Of a stretch of 31,472 nt of DNA, positions 9,863 through 20,155 are shown piece by piece; the stretch's first letter is position 1; each line of letters starts with the position of its first letter. A program made the position numbers and the translations under genes. Source of the DNA: Phoronis australis (lineage: Eukaryota > Phoronida > Phoronidae); NCBI GenBank assembly GCA_002633005.1, contig NMRA01000114.1, positions 765,982 to 797,453 of the forward strand, in the 5' to 3' direction. The notes under the pieces were generated by a model. That model had not been told where the DNA came from. It worked only from the letters and a program-made list of their open reading frames with translations, and made no database searches.

Positions 9863-12800
9863 TCATAAATTAAACACTGCCCTTGACATGCTGAGAGTTT
9901 GCGCTGTTGGGCGCTTGTAGTTCTTATAAAATGACTTGCGTCGTGCTGCAAAATCACGGGGCAGTTCCAATTCAACCATGTGGCTACCGGACAGGGATCG
10001 ACGAGGCTGAACCAAATTATTCTCAAAAGCCTCGTCTCCAACGTGTTCTCGCGCCATTATTGGTAGAGATGAAAAGTACTCCCGTTTCTGTTCTGCGTCT
10101 CTGCAACTATCGTGACTGTAGGGTGCACTGGTGCCGGAGTGGCATTTCATCGTCGAGGGAGTGTCGACGTTGAATTGACACGGATCGTATTGCTGTCGAG
10201 GAACCAACTGTTTCAAGCCTAATTGAGGCGAATACTGCAAATCGCGGTTGTCGGAGAGATTCAGCGCCATGGTAGAAAAACTGCTCAGCGTTCCTTTTCT
10301 CTTTGGAGTATCCAAGAAAACACTTGGAGTGGATGCAACTCGAGGTATGGAAACGTGCCTCTCGTTTGAGAAATGATCGCCGAATATCTTTTCTAGCGAT
10401 TTCGAGCTGTGTCTCGCCTCGGTTTTTTCGCTTCGTACTTTAGTGGATGGTAGAGTTCTGACATCAAGAAAGAAACGAATATATTAGGTCGACTGCAGTT
10501 TCCAGGCTATCTTCATTCATCAATACCGCTTACCCATTCCACACTTTCAGACGCAGGAGAATTTACTTCTAACGTGGAGGATAGTATTGGCGATTTTAAA
10601 CTTGTGTTACAAGTTCAACAACTGACCTTCCTATAAAACTGTATGCAATTTGATAATCTTGTGAACCTGTTAGTCCATAAATGCCCCCATTCTAATGAAC
10701 ATTTTCTGTTCTAAATCTGTTCAAGTGTGATTAAAAAGAGAAATAAATCTGATTTATGATCGCCATCTTGTGGATATTTAGTTAACCACTGCATCTAATT
10801 TAAGCAGGCTATAGACATAAGTTCCATTAAAGAAACTGATTTTTGGGAGTTAGACCACTTACATTACAAAATTGATCTCGATTTGCTCCTACTTGGAATG
10901 AGAAGTGCTTTCGTGTCTTGGTGAAACGGGATCTTTTATTGCTTGAGAACATACACAGAGCGCATAAAATGACAAGCCAACTACTTGAGCCTGCCTCGAG
11001 TTCATTAACGCTAGGACATCGTGAGATAATGCCGCGTGTTTCAAATGAGAACAGGTGACTGGCTAGATTTTAGCTACCTCCAAGCGTAGGTCCTTGCGCT
11101 ACTGAACACTCGCCTGGTCTAAAGCATTAACGAATTACCGTTTTTTCGAGCCTAGAAATCAACTCTAATTTGACTGCGAAACATTTGAGAGATCAGTTTC
11201 GTAATGGTAAATTATGTGACAGTAGAGTTGTATAATCTCGATTTTTAATACTTTAATAAATTGGTCGAAATGATTACTTGAGCACTTCCTCGACATGAGT
11301 AGAGGACGCTTGCGTTTAATATTGAATCAAATCATTTTTCTAAACATAAATCTCTTACAAGTATTTGTCTATCCACTCGCCGGTGACGACAACTCTGGTA
11401 TCCTCTCGTAATTTCTTTATGTAGTACCAGTTCTGAAGAGACAAATATAGTAGATTACCGAAACCGTATTGACTGGGTTGGGTTATAGTTCACTAGACGA
11501 AAGCGATGAATATCAAAGAGTTCCAATTCTGAAAATGTTATGATGCCATTCAAGTTTGAAAATGAATCGACGCAGAATTTTGCTCACTTCCTGTTTTTTG
11601 GCAAGGTTGTATTGTTTAAATATTGCCGTCTTGATTTCGCTGGACGTCATCTCGCTGTTTCTCACGAATATTTTGACCAGCTTTCGTGTGGGAATCAACA
11701 CGTTTTGGCTGGACACGTAGTTGACGTCTCGAAAACTGGACGAGGTCCCAATGCGTTCGATCTGCTTCCGTTGCTCCGAAGGCGTGGTCGACCAGGGACT
11801 TTCCAAACAAACCAGTTTTGGCCGTTCGTTGCAGGAGAGCGTTGGCGATGTAACGGTTTCTAACAACTCTGTTGGTTCCGTATCGATGGTTGAAGTTGAC
11901 GGTTCAACCACAGGTCGTGCTGAATTTTTCTTTCTTCGTTTGCTGTTGGCAATAAGATAGTTAAAGCGGCTTTAAATCAGCGTTTCTTTCAAGAATCGAA
12001 AGTTTTTTATATTTAGGCCACTTAATGCTACGAAATTGGTCTCAACGATTTGTTCTTTATTCAAATTGGAAATGATTTATGGACATTTTGTCATTCGTCA
12101 GTTGAGACCATGCTCGACTCGTAAATTGGCACCCAGCCAAATTTGTAGAGCTTGGTCTTGAGCACTGAACAATGCCAGTTCTTAGAAAGTCCAAAACTCA
12201 TTATTTGACCATAAGGAATAATTTGATTTTGTTCTCAACCAAAATTTGGGTTATGTTCAAGGAAAGCGGTTTGTGGCCGCTCCTGAGGTGCGCGACGGTC
12301 ATTTTGAGATTTCATAGTAGACTACAAAGGAATGACGTTGATCACGACATTCTTGCCGGTGTACACAAAGGCAACTGTGCTTTAGGCAATTTCAAATTGC
12401 TCGAGCGTGGAGGTCGTCACGTCACCTTTGTTCTGCAAATTACTCAGCCATAAAGGAGGCCAATTTCCTCAGTTTTGCCATGACGCTGCAAGTTCTCCCT
12501 GTTTTGTATTGATCTTCGTACCCATTATCTTACTTTTGTCGATCCATCGTGAACCAGAATCAATTTAGACACGAACATTTCTTGCGGCAGTCTAGTGCAG
12601 AATAGGACTCAAATTGCACATATAGACACACGTTTTTGGTACTGGACAGCTCGGTGAAAGGTCGCGTAATTTCTTTCGTAGAGACACTAAATTTATGTAC
12701 ATGAACACGTACTGAATTTGTCGGATTCTTTTTGTACCTTTTTGTAATTACCAATTTCGAGAACTTACATGTACCGATACACTTTGGGTTGACTTCTAGT

Positions 12801-15800
12801 CTTGTGTACCGCCTGCGATGCAGCGCTCCGAGACGTTTCGGCGTTGTTGGAATAGTTCAAATCTTGAAAAATCGGCGTCGCGTCTTCCCTTCCTTTCGGT
12901 GTGTGGTGCTCAGGAGGGGTTCTGAAAGTTACCGAGCGTGGGCTGTCCTCACAAATTCGGAATCTTTCCAAGTTCGAGATCGTCGCTGGGGAACGAGAAG
13001 CCATCTTCTTTTTCCGTCTTCTGCGTTAGAAAAAAATGTTATGACCAGCATAACACGCACCCCTGGTATTAAGTGACTTCAGATAGTCGCAAATTTGAAA
13101 AAAAATAAGATTGTTGACATGTTCTGTAAAATTTATCAGAAGAGGTCTTAGGCAACTTAAAAATGTCCCCTTTTATATCACTCTGTTGAACACCTTAATT
13201 TCAGTGGGTAACGCCAACGTAGAAATTAGCTTAACTAACCTTTAGAACAATGTCGTCCACTAACCTACTATTTTCTTAAAGCGACAAAACCCCCGCTATT
13301 CACCATAAAATTTTCAATCTAGATCGCTAATCGTTATGAAATTGCTCTCAAATCGTTTCTGTGTCAAACCGAAGGTGTTTTCAAGGCTTCGAGAGAATAG
13401 AATAACGCAAAACTCGGTAAGCCATATTTGTGAAATCTTCAAGTAGCACTGCGTTACTCGGTCATTTTATGACTCGCGGTTTTTGACTAATTTTTTTCTG
13501 AAAATCCGTGTTCATTCATAAAAGTTGATAAGATAAACGTCAATTTATTGCGACTTTCGAACTTGAAATATTCATGTTTTGACTATGTTCTGTGCTCAGT
13601 TTCTTGCAAAGTTAAGGCTCAGTAAAACAAAAACTTTTTTTTTTCACTGTGATATATATTTATTGAAGGATACACAGAACATACAAAGAAATAATAACAA
13701 ACCCAGAAACCGCGAAGCATTATATCTGGGTTGTAAACAATTCATAAATGAAACTTATATACATAGAGATATATACAATTAAGTAGTATCTAAAATAAGT
13801 ATTCCAATACTTAGACATGCTATTACAGATATATAAAAACAAAAATATTTACAGATTCATGTAGGGAAATCAGATGCAACAATATTGATAAACGGTATNN
13901 NNNNNNNNNNNNNNNNNNNNNNNNNNNNNNNNNNNNNNNNNNNNNNNNNNNNNNNNNNNNNNNNNNNNNNNNNNNNNNNNNNNNNNNNNNNNNNNNNNNN
14001 NNNNNNNNNNNNNNNNNNNNNNNNNNNNNNNNNNNNNNNNNNNNNNNNNNNNNNNNNNNNNNNNNNNNNNNNNNNNNNNNNNNNNNNNNNNNNNNNNNNN
14101 NNNNNNNNNNNNNNNNNNNNNNNNNNNNNNNNNNNNNNNNNNNNNNNNNNNNNNNNNNNNNNNNNNNNNNNNNNNNNNNNNNNNNNNNNNNNNNNNNNNN
14201 NNNNNNNNNNNNNNNNNNNNNNNNNNNNNNNNNNNNNNNNNNNNNNNNNNNNNNNNNNNNNNNNNNNNNNNNNNNNNNNNNNNNNNNNNNNNNNNNNNNN
14301 NNNNNNNNNNNNNNNNNNNNNNNNNNNNNNNNNNNNNNNNNNNNNNNNNNNNNNNNNNNNNNNNNNNNNNNNNNNNNNNNNNNNNNNNNNNNNNNNNNNN
14401 NNNNNNNNNNNNNNNNNNNNNNNNNNNNNNNNNNNNNNNNNNNNNNNNNNNNNNNNNNNNNNNNNNNNNNNNNNNNNNNNNNNNNNNNNNNNNNNNNNNN
14501 NNNNNNNNNNNNNNNNNNNNNNNNNNNNNNNNNNNNNNNNNNNNNNNNNNNNNNNNNNNNNNNNNNNNNNNNNNNNNNNNNNNNNNNNNNNNNNNNNNNN
14601 NNNNNNNNNNNNNNNNNNNNNNNNNNNNNNNNNNNNNNNNTTGAAAGTACGCCATCGACACGAACACTGTATGTTCTTTCGGAGAGATATGAGGTGATCA
14701 TGTTTAAAAGATTACCAGTAATGCCATAGGATCGAAGTTTGTGAAGTAGAAGGTCGTGAGGGACACAGTCGAAAGCAGAAGCTATATCTAGAAAAATGGA
14801 CCTGACACTCTCTCCCTTCTCAAAATGTAAATGAATCTCATGTACTATTTCAACAAGTTGTGCCACGGTGCTGTTCCCACGCAAAAAACAAATTGACGAT
14901 GATAGATCAAGTTGTTTTGTTTGAGAAATGTAAGAATACTTTGAGCAATGAACAACAAAAACTTCTAGGCATGGTTAGAAATTTGGCTAATATGCATAGC
15001 AAATTACGCATAACTTGAAATGTCATTTACTTTTTGTGTATAAGTGATGAATAAATCTGTTCTCCACTGAAAACAATGTTTGCTAAGTGTGTTTTGTTTT
15101 CTTCTTAGCTAATCGGAAATGATGGAACAAGGACACGACAAAGAAGGTAAAATGCCGGCAGCATGCCGTTGTTAAAGCTTACGCGGACATGTTCCTTTGT
15201 AAACTGTGGCTTGGCCCTCCTCATGACATTCTGGACCCGCCACTGCTTAGGTACGGTGGATGAGTACCGGGAATTTCTAATACTAACCCCAGGGCGCATA
15301 TTCGGTGAAAGAAAATTTCTAACCTTTACTACCGATCCCTGGCAGAATTTTGGAATGTAATGGGAGTCTAAAAACGGAAAGTTTCCGTATACAGGCCCTT
15401 AGGCTCTTTGGAAAAGGTAATATTGTTAAAAACAAGATCTGCTGTACACATTAGTCACATATTACAAGTAGACTAGAAAACAAATCCTTCGAACTTACGT
15501 CTTGGTTTCGTCTGGCTGAGCTAGCGAAGTGGTTGACTTCTTCATGTTGCATATTTGACTCGATGTCGGTCGCAATGGCGATTCGCCCCTGCCGTCAACA
15601 GGTGAAGCGGCCGCTTCACCCAGAATGAAATTTACAAGCGAAGATCGTAGCTTCTTTAATTCTTCCTCTGGTCTAAATACATTTAGGATCGATAATCACT
15701 TTCCGTTTTGCAATCGATACAGCATCATGGACAAATCATTTATCACGTCATGCCTTGTACTATAAAAAATAGTGCAGGTGGTCTGATGTCATTTTCGATG

Positions 15801-18623
15801 GATCAGACGTGCCTCATGGTTGGGCCTATTGCAAAAAAAGTTAAAAGCACGAGAGCCTCGTTATGGTTCTTCGAGAAGGAAGTTTGCAAGTCCACCTGTC
15901 TCCTATAAAAATGGCCAGACGTTTCCATTTGTTGCCATGCACTATATGTTGTAGGTCTTGTACTATAGAACTGAGCGTTTTTAATTTATTATCAAAATTT
16001 GCCAAAATTCAATTCAAGTGGAGATTTGGTGTCATTCAACTTACGGGCGGCCATTGTTAGTATGCCGCCAGAAATTAAAGTTTTTAGTAATACATAAAAT
16101 AACGTCTGTTTTGAAAAAAGAGATGTCTTGCATAAGGCAGACGACATTTGGGAATATGCGTTGCCGTTTTGTCGAAAATAATTTAAGTTAAATTTCATTT
16201 TGCCAAGTTTTATAACGTAACTTTCAGCATCAGGACCTACTGATTTATACTACTAAACAAAAGAAAAGGACTGTTATATTTTCTTATTTGCCTTAGTTTA
16301 TGAAGTTAGGCCTACCGACATGTGGAACTAAACGAAACTGACAAGGGATACCGTGACAATCTTAATAAACGGCCGTCACACATGCCTAGAGCAGATGAAA
16401 TGGCACGTAAATTGTTGGGGAACATGCATTACAAAACAATGCTTCAGTCGTGATCTCATCATGAGTGGCCATCACGTTATTATCATTGACGTCAGCATTG
16501 ACACGTTTGGCCTCTGTTATTATCACCATCATTATCAGAATTCACAGGTAGATCTGTTCTTGTTGCTTTATCAGGCTTGATCAAAGACTACTTTCGTCAT
16601 CGTTTTCGTTATCAATAGCCTTTAGCCTTCAATCATTCACAAACCGGTTGCGAGTTGTTTGCGGGCCTACGTCAATCTCAGGACATTGTTCCCTCTCGTC
16701 GGAGTTGGCTGAAGGACCAGAACACGGGCGTTCTAATTAACATCCTCCTTTTCTCACTCAAAATGTCATGAGTTGAATTTCTTTTTTAACGTACAGCAAT
16801 TATGTTCTAACAGATTTCTTTTTTTTTCTCATAAAGCGCATGAACAGCGTAGGTGAATAATGAGAACGGAACGCCTTTCGTAACAAAATTATACTGTTTG
16901 TCAAAAATGAAAAATCTTCAAGTTCGTAAGAAAAAAAATGCATGTTACGAGAAGGGAGTTTGTTCATGTAAAAAGGACACTGTTCTTGTGAACGCTGTCG
17001 GGGATCGTGAGGGATGAAAAGTGTTTGCACTGGTTCATTCTCTCGGTGAAGATATGTTCTCCTTCAGCGACTTCACGTCACATCCTATGTTGCTTTCAAA
17101 TGTAACACTAAGATGGTTTGGAAATGCAGTAATTTACTTAAGAATAAAAAACACTTACATGTCTGAGATTTTATCCGTTGCTGCAGCACTGTCAGTTGAT
17201 TCCGTTTGTGCTTCTTTGTCGTCAAGGCATTCGAATAATTTCTGGCGTAGTCTATGCTTTCTGAAAACAATTCTCTTGCGACGTCTGGTGGCTTTTAACG
17301 ATTTCGCAAACGAGTTTCTTTGTTTGCGCAGGAGGCCACTGATTGTTTTTTCTAAGCGCTGTTGGTATTGAGAGGCAGCGGCCCAGTTGGTCGTCTGCTG
17401 CCGCAACTGCTCGCTTATGAGGTCTTGAAGTTGGGATAGTTCTTTCAGAGCTGAGTCAGTGTTTGCTTCAGATGAAAGATGGCGTCGTACAAATTGCAAG
17501 AACTTAGTTGCGGGTTTCCGTGAGAACTGCAGTTAAAAAGACACGTTCTCTTGAAGAATTGAAGACAACCGTTACCGTGGTATTTATTGTCGCCATCTGA
17601 TTGGCGTTATTCGAGTTCTTCGCGGAATCACGCAAAGTATTTGTTTTTATGAAAATTATATTATGTTTTTACAATAATGATAAAAACCCATTCCTCAAAT
17701 GGCCTCTAGCGACTTTCACTTACTAAAAGATTAATTAACCATAAAAATCGAAATATTCCAACTTCAAAATAAATCAAATTCAAATTTCTTCAAAAATTTG
17801 ATGTCATTCTGAGACAACATTTAGGGGAAATGCCTTCTTCGTTTAACTTAGATTGTGATACGACACTTTTATTAAGATTTTCAACGAAGATGAATCGTAA
17901 GGCATCTTTAGAAGGTCTACGATCCTTACGTCACTTACTCCAATAGTATGTTGCCATAGGCAACAGCCAACCAACACAGCGCTAGCTGCAAGAATGACTG
18001 CCGTCGACGGAACTCCTGGGTACTCGTTGAAAGAGATCGAGCTCCAGTCAAGCCAACTCCCGAGGTCTTGTGGCGATGATTCACTCTTTACATCCACAAC
18101 ATGCGGCTCTGCTGGGCTTGCTGGTTGCGACAGTCCCAGTGTCTCAGGAACTGACTTCAACCAGCTGTAAAGACTGAACACAAGACAAACTAAGTTTCAC
18201 TAACACATTTATAAATTTTCGGTCGAGATCATAAGTAATTCTTCTTTTACGGCCGTGCACGAAATTTAATTCGTGAAACGAAAAGAAATAAATTTGTCGT
18301 GTCTGAAGGAAACACTTTCCTTTAGAACACGAAATTAATCACGTCTTTCGAAAGGTATTGTTCATTAAAATGGGAAAATTACTCGTTGCATTGTATGTAC
18401 ACGGTGTCCAAACATGTTTACAAAATAACTCTGAAATATAACTGCCGGGAAATGGTCTCAATCGAAGGACACCAAAGTTTGTTTTGCAATTACAAAGTAA
18501 AGAAAATGCAACAGTTGACTTTAATTCAGAAACAAAAAAACAACAAAAACAATGCGTTTTAGCACCAAACACAATCGGTTGCGCAGGGTCAGTGCATTCT
18601 TACCTAGTCGCCCAGTTGTCCAT
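9863..18623 (-). CDS. Unrecognised single-pass membrane, coiled-coil, SP/TP-rich protein (8 exons)
   Basis: I do not recognise the family. Exons in transcript order: 18623-18604, 18173-17939, 17526-17159, 15672-15499, 13020-12769, 11942-11588, 11432-11359 and 10457-9863. All have GT/AG sites and kept phase (2,0,2,2,2,0,2), for 2073 coding bases, 690 residues and a TGA stop. Residues 61-80 form one hydrophobic segment without a charge, a likely membrane span. Residues 105-160 are Gln/Leu-rich coiled coil, followed by the basic run RRRKR (166-170). From about 225 to the end the chain looks mostly disordered and holds many SP or TP sites. Residues 267-275 and 351-359 are parallel basic patches (RRKKKMASR and KRRKKNSAR), showing duplicated exons. 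Residues 430-493 look more ordered. I chose the start at 18623 (context AACATGG); an in-frame ATG also exists at 18686. The basic patches and SP/TP sites suggest a cell-cycle or nuclear-envelope role, but this is only a guess. Confidence 0.8.
10458..11358 (-). other. Last intron of the unknown gene
   Basis: Non-coding sequence between exons 11432-11359 and 10457-9863. A block near 10850-10920 weakly resembles blocks near 12010-12060 and 13310-13370 in other introns of this gene (shared AAATTG, CTC and GATTTG patterns), which may be a trace of segmental duplication. Confidence 0.5.
11588..13020 (-). other. Duplicated exon pair of the unknown gene
   Basis: Exon 13020-12769 (residues 267-349) and exon 11942-11588 (351-468) begin with matching nine-residue basic patches at the same splice phase. 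Both then carry the order Cys, acidic-Ser-Pro, Ser, Thr-Pro, a charged stretch, and Phe-x-Asp-(Leu/Val)-Asn-Tyr. This matches an old tandem exon duplication. The intron between them (11943-12768) holds no other gene that I can see. Confidence 0.6.
13626..14964 (-). mobile_element. 5'-truncated LINE (non-LTR retrotransposon) with assembly gap
   Basis: Read on the minus strand, 14970-14641 encodes part of a reverse transcriptase. It contains the palm motif FLDIASAFDCVPHDLL with its first catalytic Asp, preceded by RGNSTVAQLV, which corresponds to the usual FRxxxST region. The rest of the domain, including the expected YxDD box, is hidden by the N run. The 3' end shows AATAAA (13664-13659) and then ten A (13644-13635), a poly(A) tail. 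The 11-bp AACAAAAACTT occurs at both ends, 13626-13636 and 14954-14964, as a candidate target-site duplication. It sits in an intron of the unknown gene, in the same orientation. Confidence 0.8.
13899..14640. other. Assembly gap (742 N)
   Basis: A run of N interrupts the LINE. Any open frame drawn through it is meaningless. The true gap length may differ from 742. Confidence 1.
15673..17158 (-). other. Intron of the unknown gene
   Basis: I see no exon or RNA gene. A TGACGTCA palindrome occurs at 16487-16494. Small open frames on either strand have no recognisable features. Confidence 0.5.
17159..17526 (-). other. Coiled-coil exon of the unknown gene
   Basis: This exon encodes residues 86-207. 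It starts in phase 0 right after the membrane-span exon and ends in phase 2. It contains a Lys/Arg-rich stretch straight after the membrane span (FSRKPATKF), a helix with Leu/Gln heptads, and the strongly basic RRRKR...RKHRLRQK. By the positive-inside rule the region after the span would face the cytosol or nucleoplasm. Confidence 0.7.
17527..17938 (-). other. Intron of the unknown gene
   Basis: An AT-rich intron of about 410 bases between the membrane-span exon and the coiled-coil exon. I see nothing else in it. Confidence 0.6.
18174..18603 (-). other. First intron of the unknown gene
   Basis: An intron of 430 bases with donor GTAAGA after the 20 coding bases of exon 1 and acceptor TTCAG before exon 2. 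I see no other feature. Confidence 0.6.
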
Positions 18624-18699
18624 GTTGTTTATTCCTATCAACTGTACACATACGAGCGACGTTGAAAGAAAAGCAACACCGTGCATTTTTCGTTAGTCA

Positions 18700-18719
18700 T
18701 GACGTCACAAGATCATTGG
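18700..18719 (-). promoter_or_regulatory. CRE palindrome and CCAAT box
   Basis: TGACGTCA at 18700-18707 is a full CREB/ATF site. ATTGG at 18715-18719 reads CCAAT on the minus strand, 8 bases from it. A second, imperfect site, TGACGTCG, is at 18730-18737. Lying 77-115 bases upstream of the chosen start codon, they fit a proximal promoter for the minus-strand gene. They could also act on MIDN 1.4 kb away. Confidence 0.5.
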
Positions 18720-18737
18720 CAAACACTGGTGACGTCG

Positions 18738-20053
18738 TTCTTTGTTGCATAAATTATTAATTAATTCCGCAACGACAATTGTTCTGAATGAGGGCGTTCA
18801 GCTGAAAATGTGATTAGAGCGTTAACGTTTGGATTGCATTCGATGCTTAGCCAGTGCAACCGGACGACGTCCTGGCAGACTTGATGCTGGAAAATAATGA
18901 AAAGTTATTCGTGAATGGACACGTTTGTATTGCGTGTATGATTTTCCATCTTACTCTTTCTATTTGCTAGAGTGTGGCCAAGGGACGCGTGGTTATCATT
19001 TCTTTTCTCTATACCGGGTAAAACGCAAATCATCAATCGCACAAAATAATGCGTCTCTACATAAAAACCTGGGAAGTTGAAATTGCATTTCGCCTTGTTC
19101 AGCAGGCTCAAAAGCGAAAGCAGACTTAAGCTTTTTGCGAATGTCTGACGGGCAAACTAATAGTTAATACTCTGCCCCAGCCTGGGCTCCCTAACTCAAA
19201 ATCCTGGATCAGCCCCTGTGAGCCCCCTGGGTGCGCGCGTGAGAACAATTGAAACGACAAAAATAATTTCGGGCCCTAATCATGGGCAAGATAACTCGTC
19301 AACTTCTCGGGTTTCGAATTGACTGTTTTGAAAATTTTAATGGGGACGAGAAGCTGCTTTATATTTTTCAATGCCTTAACGCATGCTCATCCGCAAGTTA
19401 TTCTTTTTGAAGGTGTCCCTGTCTGTTTCCTTTATCTGTCACTATCGGTACCGCAGTCGCTCCCGGCCGTATCGTGGGGCCGTGAGCCTCGGACCGGTAT
19501 GCGGGCGCTATGCAGCGGGTCCCCCTGCTGTTGCCTGTGACTCAATATACTCACTGTGTCTGTGTCGTGTCACACTAAATAATTAAAACTGTATTGCGAA
19601 ACATGAAATTAATAAACTACCAACGGTGCATGATTTTGCTGACTAAACCGTTCGCGCCGGAACCCACGCACCGTGCAGTTCGTTGTTCGATTATGTCGCA
19701 ATCGCACCGACAATAAACGCGGTCAAGGTTTCGGCTCGATAAATTGACTAACAATAGTAATCGAAATTCCCGTTTGAATAAAGGGATTATTTCTATATTT
19801 TCGCACATGGGTCCTGTTTTTGATATTTCAATGGGAAATAAGAGATTTGTAATTGAGATGCATATTTCGCATGGTTAAGCACCAATATACCACTAAAGGT
19901 CGATCCGTGTCAGCTGGCGGGAACCCGTCACAATAATGGAATCGTCCAGCTGCCTTACGATTGGTCGATTAAAGGTGATTGTGGTTTTAGGGCGGTCAAC
20001 AGCTTGGCTTGGATTTTGTGGCGTACGGACGCGGTTTGGTGTGAATTAACTGC
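18738..20053. promoter_or_regulatory. Divergent intergenic/promoter region
   Basis: This lies between the start of the unknown gene and the MIDN leader. I see no coding exon. On the MIDN side there is ATTGG, a reverse CCAAT box, at 19960-19964, and GGCGGGAA, which resembles an E2F site, at 19916-19923. A GC-richer patch lies at 19440-19530. No transcription start can be placed from sequence alone. Confidence 0.45.
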
Positions 20054-20059
20054 ATGTGA
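20054..20059 (+). promoter_or_regulatory. Start-stop upstream ORF in the MIDN leader
   Basis: ATGTGA, a start codon followed at once by a stop, lies 97 bases before the MIDN start. It is the only ATG between 20050 and the coding start. If transcribed, it could hold ribosomes and lower translation. Confidence 0.35.
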
Positions 20060-20155
20060 AGCGTTTTGAGAATAAAGGAATTGAAGAATTTTGTCGTGCA
20101 GACGTGCAGACGAATCATAGGTGACGAGAAGAGCTTAACATTTCGATACAACGCA

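Noticed and set aside
11359-11432. SANTA domain (Mis18BP1-like) in the unknown gene
   Set aside because: NWYYIKK and VVVTGEWID hint at it, but the conserved residues expected afterwards are absent in the next exon.
13823-14884. Long open frames through 13870-14884
   Set aside because: Most of their length is N. Only the part above 14641 on the minus strand is real coding similarity.
16487-16494. Second CRE palindrome as a promoter
   Set aside because: It lies in the middle of an intron with no nearby start or other promoter signal.
19170-19220. GCCCC-rich block near 19200 as an RNA gene or transposon end
   Set aside because: It resembles common repeat debris, but no boundaries or partner repeat could be found.
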